The notes below the pieces were generated by a model. It had not been told where the DNA came from. It worked only from the letters and a program-made list of their open reading frames with translations, and did no database searches. 64,000 nt of DNA from Halanaerobiales bacterium (GTDB lineage: Bacteria; Bacillota; Halanaerobiia; Halanaerobiales; DTU029). Shown here piece after piece: positions 27,587 through 34,473 of the stretch. How positions within the stretch are numbered: the first letter of the stretch is position 1; the number at the start of each line of letters is the position of its first letter. The DNA lies in assembly GCA_022360715.1 (NCBI GenBank), contig JAKSCG010000191.1:1-64000 (forward strand). Reading direction: 5' to 3'. Position numbers and translations under genes: made by a program.

Positions 27587-29242
27587 CTATACATTACCAA
27601 TATAACTAATTTGACCTTTATCTAAGACAAAAATTTGATCTGTATTTTTAATATCTTTTAGGTTGTGCGTAATAAAAATAACGGTTTTGTCCATATTATA
27701 AATGTTACTAAGTACTTTATTTTTAGTAACTTCATCAAGTGAGGAAACTGCTTCGTCAAACACTATTATGTCTGTTGGTTTTATAATAGCTCTTGCTATC
27801 GCAATTCTCTGTTTTTGTCCCCCCGATAAAGACGCTCCCTTTTCACTTAATATAGTTTCATAACCTTTTTTCATTGTGATAATAAAATCGTGGGCAGCCG
27901 ATAACTTGGCGGCCGTTATTACTTCTTCTTCAGTGGCCTGGGGATATCCAAATTTGATGTTATTGCTGATCGTATCGGAAAAAAGAAAAGGTTCTTGAAA
28001 AACAACACTAATAAGTCCATATAAATTCTTGCTGTTTAGATCATTAATATTATAGTTATCTATTAATATTTTCCCCTGATTAACTTGATAAAAGTTTAAA
28101 AGTAATTTGATTAAAGTAGATTTTCCGGAACCACTTTCTCCCATAATTGCGGTTTTGCTACCTTTAGGTATTGCAAAGCTTATGTCTTTTAAAATATAGT
28201 CTTCTGCATATTTAAAAAATACCTTTTCAAAAGTAATTTTTTGTTCCATTTTGCTTATACTGATTTTATTTCCTGTACTTGCTGCCTTATTTTGCGTTGA
28301 ATCAATAAAATTAAAATATCTTTTCCCAACAGCTAGATAGCTTTGTATATTGTTATTATTACCTATTAATAATCTTGCCGGCATATAAATATTATCTATA
28401 TATTTTTCATAAAAAAATACTGTACCAATGGTCATGGTACCATTTAAAACATTTCTACCCCCTACAAAATATACTACGGTAATAGCTATCCAATAGATTA
28501 AAAAGCTTGTTTGATTTGAAGTATTTATCCACATAGTATTTTTTATAGTTAATTTTATTCGCTGAATAAATATATTTTTTATTTTATTAATATCCCATTT
28601 TTTTTGATTAAAAACCAATATTTCATTGGTAGCTGAGATATGTTCTTGTAATGATGCAGTGGTATTTGATTGTTGCTCCTGGAGTTCTTCCGTGGAATCT
28701 CTGATATGTTTAATAAATAAAGTGGCATTTAATAAATAAAAAGGCAATAAAGTTAACAATAATAATAATATTTTGTAATCTATGTACAAAAGAATGATTA
28801 TACTTACCATTAATCTTAGCAAATTTCTAGTTAGGTCAATTAGCGTAGATGGGAACTGGCCAACCATTTTAGGAATATCATTGATAAAGTAAGACATTAA
28901 TTGGCCTACTTTGTATCTTTGAAAATGTTCAATGCTAATTTGTCGTAAGTGCTTATATAATAACACTCTACTTTCCTTAACCGTTTTTTCGTTGATTAGT
29001 GTATATAAATAATCTTTGATTAAGCCAAATATTACTATCGCTAAAGTTAAAAGAAAATACCCGCTAACAACTTGAAAAAATATTTGTGGATTTTTTTTAA
29101 TTAATACTTCATCAATAAATGTTTTTAATACATAGGGTAATCCTAAATGTGATATTATCTCTAAACAAGAAAAAAACAAAGCAATAACTAAATATTTAAT
29201 ATTTGGTCTGATATACTGTAACAATCGGATAAAGATCCTCAA
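27587..29242 (-). CDS. ABC half-exporter 9 of the array (first gene), short C-terminus
   Basis: 551 residues of a more canonical MsbA-like exporter: membrane domain (about 5-300), then ATPase with Walker A GESGSGKST, Q-loop FQEPF, signature LSGGQKQRI, Walker B IIVFDEAVSSLDE and H-loop THNLKD. It differs from the other eight: the NPD part is of the ordinary exporter class, it lacks the shared Q-A-x-x-Y tail, and it stops at FVLDKGQISYIGNV. That is some 25-30 residues earlier than usual, with two TAG codons in a row. The start is a TTG with AGGGGG 8 bases upstream. It is the first gene behind the consensus promoter at 29432-29460 and may act as a homodimer. Confidence 0.85.
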   Translation of the reverse strand: MRIFIRLLQYIRPNIKYLVIALFFSCLEIISHLGLPYVLKTFIDEVLIKKNPQIFFQVVSGYFLLTLAIVIFGLIKDYLYTLINEKTVKESRVLLYKHLRQISIEHFQRYKVGQLMSYFINDIPKMVGQFPSTLIDLTRNLLRLMVSIIILLYIDYKILLLLLTLLPFYLLNATLFIKHIRDSTEELQEQQSNTTASLQEHISATNEILVFNQKKWDINKIKNIFIQRIKLTIKNTMWINTSNQTSFLIYWIAITVVYFVGGRNVLNGTMTIGTVFFYEKYIDNIYMPARLLIGNNNNIQSYLAVGKRYFNFIDSTQNKAASTGNKISISKMEQKITFEKVFFKYAEDYILKDISFAIPKGSKTAIMGESGSGKSTLIKLLLNFYQVNQGKILIDNYNINDLNSKNLYGLISVVFQEPFLFSDTISNNIKFGYPQATEEEVITAAKLSAAHDFIITMKKGYETILSEKGASLSGGQKQRIAIARAIIKPTDIIVFDEAVSSLDEVTKNKVLSNIYNMDKTVIFITHNLKDIKNTDQIFVLDKGQISYIGNV

Positions 29243-29431
29243 AATTTATGCCCCCTGTAAATTTTTTAACTGTTTCAGTAATATGGCAAAAATACTTTGA
29301 TATTTTTCAAACTGATACTATTGTGAAAGACTTTTACTCAGGGCGATAAATTTTGTTTGTATTGACCGATCTATTAAAAAAATTATTTCTGTATTTTGCT
29401 TTATTTTTAAATTAGTATATCATTTTAAGAT

Positions 29432-29460
29432 ATTATATTAATATTTTGCTAATATGTCAA
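29432..29460 (-). promoter_or_regulatory. consensus promoter heading the exporter array
   Basis: TTGACA (29455-29460), exactly 17 bases, TATAAT (29432-29437) on the minus strand, a perfect vegetative promoter. The leader to half-exporter 9 is about 180 bases and AT-rich; no riboswitch or peptide gene is recognised in it. The region upstream resembles that upstream of the GntR-type regulator (8785-8834). Confidence 0.8.
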
Positions 29461-29557
29461 GAAATTTAATATATTTTTTATTTTTAGTTAGTATGTATTA
29501 TTTATTAAAAGACCGGTCCAGTTATGTTTACAGACAATCAGGTCCTTTATTAGTTTG

Positions 29558-29590
29558 ATTGTTAACCTTTGAAAAATATTAGTTGACAAT
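29558..29590 (+). promoter_or_regulatory. BirA-type biotin operator
   Basis: ATTGTTAAC (29558-29566), 15 bases, GTTGACAAT (29582-29590) form a near-perfect interrupted palindrome of the type bound by the biotin repressor BirA in Bacillota. It overlaps the -35 box of the bioY promoter, so biotin-loaded BirA should block transcription. Confidence 0.65.
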
Positions 29591-29611
29591 TATTTGTCTA
29601 TTAATTATAAT
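29583..29611 (+). promoter_or_regulatory. bioY promoter
   Basis: TTGACA (29583-29588), 17 bases, TATAAT (29606-29611). It is a consensus promoter about 45 bases before bioY and lies inside the BirA-type site. Confidence 0.8.
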
Positions 29612-29655
29612 TAATTCATTCCTGGTAAAATACATCCTAGCAAAGGAGTAAAAAA

Positions 29656-30222
29656 ATGAACAAAACAAGCAAGATGGTCATGGTAGCAATCTTCACATCA
29701 CTGACAGCGATTGGTGGCTTTATTAGAATCCCTTTACCATTCGTACCGATTACCCTCCAGACATTTTTCGTGCTGATGGCCGGAATTATACTGGGTAAAA
29801 AATCGGGGGCCTTAAGTCAGTTGCTGTACGTAGCCCTAGGCTTGATCGGTATCCCGATCTTTGCCGGAGGGGGCGGAATAGCTAGTATCTTTCACCCCTC
29901 GTTTGGTTATCTGCTCGGTTTTATTGTGGCCGCTTTTACGGTCGGTCTGCTGCTCGAAAAAAAGCAGGTGGATTTTCGAAATACCCTACTGGTATCTGTG
30001 GTTGGTATGGCCGTCGTTTATCTGTTTGGTGTCCCCTATCTCTATTTTGTTTTAAACCAAGTGACGGGTATGGAGATAAGTCTTTTCACAGCAATTAAAA
30101 CCGGGATGCTGGTCTTCCTGCCCGGTGATCTCTTGAAAGTATTTATCCTGACCTCAATTGTTCCTGATATCTATAAAAGAATAAATCCTGAAAAGCAAAA
30201 CAAACTGGCTAGCGCTAGATAA
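29656..30222 (+). CDS. bioY: biotin transporter BioY
   Basis: 188 residues, six membrane helices, the substrate-binding (S) component of the biotin ECF transporter. Typical BioY sequence is visible: GGFIRIPLPFVPITLQTFFV near residues 20-40, GALSQLLYVALGLIGIPIFA near 52-70, and GYLLGFIVAAF near 84-95. No ECF ATPase or EcfT gene is nearby, so it must share a module encoded elsewhere or act alone. AAAGGAG lies just before the ATG. A BirA-type operator overlies its promoter. One of only two clear plus-strand genes in the window. Confidence 0.95.
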   Translation: MNKTSKMVMVAIFTSLTAIGGFIRIPLPFVPITLQTFFVLMAGIILGKKSGALSQLLYVALGLIGIPIFAGGGGIASIFHPSFGYLLGFIVAAFTVGLLLEKKQVDFRNTLLVSVVGMAVVYLFGVPYLYFVLNQVTGMEISLFTAIKTGMLVFLPGDLLKVFILTSIVPDIYKRINPEKQNKLASAR

Positions 30223-30246
30223 CCAGTCTGCTTTACTGTTTTAATT

Positions 30247-31113
30247 CTACTTCGGCGAATACTCTTGATTAAGGAAATAGATAGCGAGTGTCCCCGGACC
30301 TGTATGGGCTCCAATCACCGAGCCGATCGTATTAATTAAAAAGTCACTGACCCCAAATCTCTCCTTAATCATGCCTTTTAATACCTCTGCCCCTTCCGGG
30401 TCGTCAGCATGACTGATCCCTACTAATTGTTCGGAAAGGGCCACCCCTCTCTCCTCCATTATTTCAATCATCCGTTTCAGGACAAGTTTTCTCCCCCGCT
30501 TTTTTTCCAGGGGGATTAGTTTCCCCTCCTCTACATTCAGAATCGGCTTAATATTAAGCAACCCACCAATTAAAGCCGCTGTGCGGCTAACCCGGCCACC
30601 CCGATATAGATATTCAAGGTCATCAACAGTAAAAATATGCTCCATATGCCGGGCCTGAAATTTAACTGCTTCGATAACTTCAGCGCGGTTCATCCCACTT
30701 TGGACCAATTGGAGCGCATGGTAAACGACCAGCCCCTGCCCGATCGAGGCACATTTAGAGTCAATGATCTCCAACTGAAAATCAGGATATTCTTCCAGCA
30801 CCTGTTCCCGGGCCAGTATTGCTGATTGATAAGTACCGGATAATGCCGAGGAAAAGGCAATATACAGACATTCCAACTTTTCCCGGGCGTATCTTGTAAA
30901 GATTTCTTTAAAATCACCGATCGGCACCTGGGAAGTTTTATAGACTTTACCACTTCTCATTCCGTCGAAAAGCTCAAGCGGTTTAAGCGTAACCCCATCC
31001 CGGTAAACCTTATCCTGGTATGTAACCAGCAGTGGAACTACCTCCAGCTTATGTTGACTAATAATCTTTTCCGGCAAGTCTGCTGAAGTATCAGTAATTA
31101 TTTTTAGCTGCAT
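30247..31113 (-). CDS. DegV family fatty-acid-binding protein
   Basis: 288 residues of the DegV family. The N-terminal motif IITDTSADLP (about residues 5-14), the TSQVPIGDF segment (about 80-90), IAFSSALSGTYQSA (about 104-118) and the C-terminal IGAHTGPGTLAIYF are characteristic. Such proteins bind a fatty acid, and FakB-type members feed it to the fatty-acid kinase FakA for phospholipid synthesis; whether this copy is a FakB cannot be told. It is convergent with bioY (24-base gap) and follows cysC on the same strand. Confidence 0.9.
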   Translation of the reverse strand: MQLKIITDTSADLPEKIISQHKLEVVPLLVTYQDKVYRDGVTLKPLELFDGMRSGKVYKTSQVPIGDFKEIFTRYAREKLECLYIAFSSALSGTYQSAILAREQVLEEYPDFQLEIIDSKCASIGQGLVVYHALQLVQSGMNRAEVIEAVKFQARHMEHIFTVDDLEYLYRGGRVSRTAALIGGLLNIKPILNVEEGKLIPLEKKRGRKLVLKRMIEIMEERGVALSEQLVGISHADDPEGAEVLKGMIKERFGVSDFLINTIGSVIGAHTGPGTLAIYFLNQEYSPK

Positions 31114-31164
31114 GCTATCCCCCCATTGTGAAAAAAATTTGAATTTTTAGTTGCTTTTATTTTA

Positions 31165-31731
31165 TCATTTATTATCGTTATCAGCAAGCGGGGAAATATA
31201 GTCCTTTTCTTCCAGATAATTTATCACTCTGGTAATACTTTCTTCTGCTGTTTCTCGATCGGTTTTTAACTCTAGTTCATAGTCCAAAGGGAGCTCATAG
31301 GGTGCAGATATTCCGGTAAAGTTTCGAATCTCGCCCCGACGGGCTTTTTGGTATAACCCCTTAACATCCCTTTTTTCACAAACACTAAGCGGGGAATTGA
31401 CAAAAACCTCAATAAAGGCGCCGACTCTTTCAATCTGTTTACGGGCATACGCCCTTGTCTCGCGATACGGTGAAATAAAAGAGCAAAGGGTTATTACATC
31501 ATTTCTGGTTAATAGTCCGGCGACAAAAACATTTCTCCTAATATTAGTATCCCTGTCTTCTTTAGTAAAACCCAGGTCGGCGGTAAGAGTCTCCCGGACA
31601 ATATCTCCATCCAACCGCTCAACATAAAAGCCCCTTTTTTTTAAGATTTTTTCAACCCCTAAGGCAATAGTTGTTTTTCCCGCCCCACTAAGTCCGGTAA
31701 ACCAAACAGTTACCCCGTTTTGCCTGCCCAT
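31165..31731 (-). CDS. cysC: adenylylsulfate (APS) kinase
   Basis: 188 residues. The P-loop GLSGAGKTT is at about residues 13-21, with the APS-binding segment DGDIVRETLTADLGFTKEDR (about 41-60), ISPYRETRAYAR and the FVNSPLSVCEKRDVKGLYQK lid region. It phosphorylates APS to PAPS in the cytoplasm. It lies 2 bases after sat, so the two enzymes make PAPS from sulfate and ATP in sequence. No PAPS reductase or sulfate permease is in the window. The PAPS could serve assimilation elsewhere or sulfation of a cell product. Confidence 0.95.
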   Translation of the reverse strand: MGRQNGVTVWFTGLSGAGKTTIALGVEKILKKRGFYVERLDGDIVRETLTADLGFTKEDRDTNIRRNVFVAGLLTRNDVITLCSFISPYRETRAYARKQIERVGAFIEVFVNSPLSVCEKRDVKGLYQKARRGEIRNFTGISAPYELPLDYELELKTDRETAEESITRVINYLEEKDYISPLADNDNK

Positions 31732-31733
31732 AT

Positions 31734-32909
31734 TTATAACCTTGCTTTCTGAACTCTGACGGTATTTTTTAGACCCCGAATCAGCACGTCGGCAACCTCC
31801 GGCCTGGTCATTTCATGGGGTGGTCTTTTCCCATCCTGTAATAAGGACCTGACTTTAGTTCCACTTAAACCCAGATGATACTTGCGATCATGGGGACAGG
31901 TCTTCGCGGTCGCCATTGATTGACACTTTCGGCAGTAAAAAGAATATTCAAACTTCAAAGCAACAATACCTATTTCGTCCGGACAAAATAGGTCAAAAAC
32001 CTCCTGGGCTTGATATGTGCCGTAATAATCGCCTATCCCAGCATGGTCCCGACCGACAATAAAATGCGTACAACCGTAGTTTTTACGACAAATTGCATGA
32101 AAAATAGCCTCCCGTGGCCCGGCATAACGCATGGTAACCGGGAAGACTGCCATAAAGACCCGGTCCGGGGGATAGATTTTATTTATAACCACTTCATAAC
32201 TCTCAATCCTGTATTCGGCAGGGATATCAGTACTCTTAGTTTGACCGACCAGTGGGGATAAAAACAGACCGTCAACTATCTCCAGGGCGCATTTCTGTAA
32301 ATATTCATGGGCCCGATGGATAGGGTTGCGGGTCTGGAATCCGACCACCGTCTCCCAGCCTCTCCTTTTAAACTCCTCTCTGACCTGAAATGGGTCAAAT
32401 CTGTATTGATTGAATAACTGGTATTGTTGGCGCTTAATTAATTTAATCTCCCCACCGAGTATTACCTCACCACAGTTAAATAGGTTGGTCACACCTGGGT
32501 GTTCTAAGTCGGTAGTTTGATAAACCTTGCTTGCTTCCCGCTCCTTATTATAACTATATTTGCTTTCCAGCACCATAATAGCAAAAACCCTATCCCCTAG
32601 ATCAGTTAAAGCAATTTCACTACCAACCTCCAACCGGTCGGCTTGCGCCGGACTCACTCTTAACACCACCGGCAAAGGCCAGACAGTCCCGTCCGCCAAC
32701 CTCATATCCTCGATAACCTGATCATAATCCTCCTGATTTAAGAAGCCGGTCAAGGGACTATATAAACCTGTTGCAATATTTTCGATCTCAGTTAAATTAT
32801 GTAAATCAGTTGCTACTCGCGGCATTTCTTTAGTCCTGCTTAATAAGTCTGCCCTTTCCTCTCCATAGACAATTCGGTTAACCAGTATTCCCCCATGTGC
32901 TTCCAGCAT
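31734..32909 (-). CDS. sat: sulfate adenylyltransferase (ATP sulfurylase)
   Basis: 391 residues, the size of the homo-oligomeric ATP sulfurylase. Active-site motifs are visible: VGFQTRNPIHRAHEY (about 193-207) contains QTRNPxHRAHE, and IVGRDHAGIGDYYG (about 281-295) contains GRDHAG. A C-terminal C-x2-C pair and GTKVRSLLQDGKRPP are also typical. It converts ATP and sulfate to APS and pyrophosphate. GGAGG lies 6 bases before the ATG. It is followed directly by cysC. Confidence 0.95.
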   Translation of the reverse strand: MLEAHGGILVNRIVYGEERADLLSRTKEMPRVATDLHNLTEIENIATGLYSPLTGFLNQEDYDQVIEDMRLADGTVWPLPVVLRVSPAQADRLEVGSEIALTDLGDRVFAIMVLESKYSYNKEREASKVYQTTDLEHPGVTNLFNCGEVILGGEIKLIKRQQYQLFNQYRFDPFQVREEFKRRGWETVVGFQTRNPIHRAHEYLQKCALEIVDGLFLSPLVGQTKSTDIPAEYRIESYEVVINKIYPPDRVFMAVFPVTMRYAGPREAIFHAICRKNYGCTHFIVGRDHAGIGDYYGTYQAQEVFDLFCPDEIGIVALKFEYSFYCRKCQSMATAKTCPHDRKYHLGLSGTKVRSLLQDGKRPPHEMTRPEVADVLIRGLKNTVRVQKARL

Positions 32910-32997
32910 AAAAAACCTCCATTCCCAGCAAACCTGGCAATAATATCTTTAATATTCTATGGAGGAAGACTATCTTTTGTGCTAAGCCAAACAAGAA

Positions 32998-33102
32998 TTA
33001 CTTGTTTTTTAAATTATCTGTTATATTTTTATTTGATTTTTTTTTGAGGTCTTTCAAAAGCTGATCAACCTCTTCCTGGGTAAGTAATTGTTCTTCTTTC
33101 AA
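32998..33102 (-). CDS. 34-residue acidic small protein candidate, TTG start
   Basis: TTG to TAA, 34 codons, with AAGAGGTG 7 bases before the start. The sequence MKEEQLLTQEEVDQLLKDLK is a strongly charged amphipathic helix; its LTQEEVDQLL part looks like the short N-terminal helix of flagellar switch proteins (LSQEEIDALL). The tail is lysine/asparagine-rich. It lies between the Spo0E-like gene and sat on the same strand. It may be a real small regulatory protein, but conservation was not checked. Confidence 0.4.
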   Translation of the reverse strand: MKEEQLLTQEEVDQLLKDLKKKSNKNITDNLKNK

Positions 33103-33185
33103 AAAATAACACCTCTTATCCTAAAAGAAATCTATTTTTTGAGCTGGGTATTTGTTACCTAATAAAAACAAATAATATTTCTCCG

Positions 33186-33350
33186 CTATTTCTGATCTCG
33201 TTTTTTTTGGGCCAGTTGCATTTTAATATTAGCTAATATGATTTCATCTATTTTCTGGGATATATTAATTACTCTTTCATCGATTCCATGTTTTTCATAT
33301 AGGGAAATCATCAGTGCTCGCATTTCATTTAAAACATTTTCTTTTTCCAA
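33186..33350 (-). CDS. Spo0E-like small protein (aspartyl-phosphate phosphatase family)
   Basis: 54 residues from a TTG with the excellent ribosome site GAGGTGATC 7 bases upstream. The sequence has the two-helix Spo0E pattern: MRALMISLYEKHGIDERVI, then the signature NISQKIDEIIL (S-Q-x-[LI]-D-x-[IL]-[IL]). Spo0E proteins dephosphorylate the sporulation master regulator Spo0A~P; related members act in other phosphorelays. No other gene shares its ribosome-site spacing or operon with certainty. Its upstream region (33351-33462) has no clear promoter and abuts the left inverted repeat of the recombinase cassette, so transcription may start inside that cassette. Confidence 0.7.
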   Translation of the reverse strand: MEKENVLNEMRALMISLYEKHGIDERVINISQKIDEIILANIKMQLAQKKRDQK

Positions 33351-33462
33351 AGTAGATCACCTCAACAATGTTTTTCAGTGAATTTTATCTTAATTGTTTT
33401 TAAAAATTGAGAAATATTGTTATAAATAATACTGTTTCTCCCTTCCATCTCTTAACTCTCAG

Positions 33463-33486
33463 TTAACATTAATAGTATTCTGTTAA
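33463..33486 (+). repeat. left 24-bp inverted repeat of the recombinase cassette
   Basis: A 24-bp sequence beginning TTAACATTAATAG and ending TATTCTGTTAA. The exact reverse complement is found at 34269-34292 on the far side of the recombinase gene. The element has inner symmetry (arms TTAACA and TGTTAA, core AATAGTATT), as expected for a tyrosine recombinase crossover site. Confidence 0.85.
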
Positions 33487-33557
33487 CTAAAAAGTAAAAA
33501 TATCGACACATTAAGGATAATTTTGTCAAACAATAACTTTTAATTTTGGTTAATATA

Positions 33558-33566
33558 TGTTATAAT
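33558..33566 (+). promoter_or_regulatory. extended -10 promoter of the recombinase gene
   Basis: TGTTATAAT is a perfect extended -10 element (TGnTATAAT) 34 bases before the recombinase start; no good -35 box is visible at 17 bases, which is normal for this class. It lies inside the inverted repeats and would flip with the element. Confidence 0.6.
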
Positions 33567-33600
33567 TTTAGTACTTATGTTTACAAAAGGAGGAATTTTT

Positions 33601-34185
33601 ATGGGAAATCGAATGGAACCAATTAGGGATATTAAGAAAATTAAAGATATAAAAAATATCCTTAAAAACTCACACAAATGGCGGGATTATCTTTTATTTG
33701 TCACAGGACTTAACTTCGGCTTGAGAATAGGGGATTTACTTAAAATCCAGATCAAAAATATTGTTGATTTCAATTACAATGTTGAAGACAGATTTTGTAT
33801 AATTGAGGAAAAGACTAACAAAAGAAATATAATCAAAATTAATGATGAAGTTAAGAATGCTTTAGAACTAATCCGGGAAAAAACTGATCTTTTAGATAAT
33901 ATAGAGAATTATTTGATCTATAATACAAAGGATAAAAGAAAATCAATCAGTAGAGTCCAGGCCTATAAACTTGTTCGAAAATGGTGCAATGCCGTTGGAC
34001 TGACCGATTTAGCCGTAGGGACACATACCTTGAGAAAGAGCTGGGGCCATCATGCTCACAAAGCGGGAATAAGTATTGAAGTAATTCAAGCTAAGTATCT
34101 GCACAACAGTACCAGTACAACCAGAGAGTACTTAGGGATTGAACGAAAGGATGTAAGTGAAGCTTATGATCGGGTAAGGTTGTAA
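33601..34185 (+). CDS. small tyrosine recombinase (FimB/FimE-sized integrase)
   Basis: 194 residues from the ATG at 33601, chosen over an in-frame ATG at 33577 because AGGAGG lies 7 bases before it. It consists almost entirely of the catalytic domain. Arg42 (GLRIGD), a beta-hairpin lysine (Lys71 or Lys74), His142 and Arg145 (HTLRKSWG), His168 and the nucleophile Tyr177 (REYLGI) are all present, so it should be active. The usual N-terminal core-binding domain is absent. This length and make-up match DNA-inverting enzymes such as FimB and FimE. It lies inside a pair of perfect 24-bp inverted repeats with no other gene, so inversion of its own segment is the likely reaction. An alternative is a tiny mobile cassette. 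Confidence 0.88.
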   Translation: MGNRMEPIRDIKKIKDIKNILKNSHKWRDYLLFVTGLNFGLRIGDLLKIQIKNIVDFNYNVEDRFCIIEEKTNKRNIIKINDEVKNALELIREKTDLLDNIENYLIYNTKDKRKSISRVQAYKLVRKWCNAVGLTDLAVGTHTLRKSWGHHAHKAGISIEVIQAKYLHNSTSTTREYLGIERKDVSEAYDRVRL

Positions 34186-34268
34186 ACTGTCAATAACTGT
34201 CGTAAATTGCGTAAAGGATTTTGAAGACTTTTGTTTAAAAATAAAGTACATAGGGATTTTTTAGATAA

Positions 34269-34292
34269 TTAACAGAATACTATTAATGTTAA
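34269..34292 (-). repeat. right 24-bp inverted repeat of the recombinase cassette
   Basis: Exact reverse complement of 33463-33486, starting TTAACAGAATAC on the plus strand. It lies 83 bases beyond the recombinase stop codon. Flanking bases differ on both sides, so the repeat is limited to 24 bp. Confidence 0.85.
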
Positions 34293-34301
34293 TTTTTGGA
34301 C

Positions 34302-34323
34302 GAATCCTGCTAGAATCCTGCTA
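34302..34323 (+). repeat. 11-bp tandem duplication
   Basis: GAATCCTGCTA occurs twice in direct succession (34302-34312 and 34313-34323), 9 bases outside the right inverted repeat. It may be a small slippage duplication or an accessory binding site of the recombinase. Confidence 0.6.
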
Positions 34324-34403
34324 TAAGTTTTTTCATTATCTATTATCTTGCCCCAGACTAATTCGAATAGTCTCATTATTTATAAAAAATATTAATAACC
34401 AAA

Positions 34404-34433
34404 AACACTGGCCCTTAATTCTTGACCAGTGTT
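34404..34433 (-). terminator. Rho-independent terminator of the mrp operon
   Basis: Stem AACACTGG / CCAGTGTT (8 bp) followed on the minus strand by further T residues (GTGTTTTTGG). It lies about 40 bases beyond the stop of the last mrp gene. Confidence 0.7.
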
Positions 34434-34473
34434 GCTGAAAAGAAATAATTTTTTAAGGTTTTATTTGCTCATC

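Noticed and set aside
30195-30240. ACTGG/CCAGT hairpin at the end of bioY as a terminator
   Set aside because: The stem is only 5 bp and includes the last codons; the following T tract is poor.
32910-32997. Possible riboswitch or T-box in the sat leader
   Set aside because: No T-box sequence, SAM or cysteine-related element is recognisable; only a short CCAG/CTGG pairing is seen.
33577-33600. Earlier in-frame ATG for the recombinase
   Set aside because: The ribosome site AGGAGG lies downstream of it and serves the ATG at 33601.
34352-34372. Imperfect palindrome AGACTA...TAGTCT outside the right repeat
   Set aside because: It could be a weak terminator or site, but it has a bulge and no T run. 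It was not distinctive enough to annotate.
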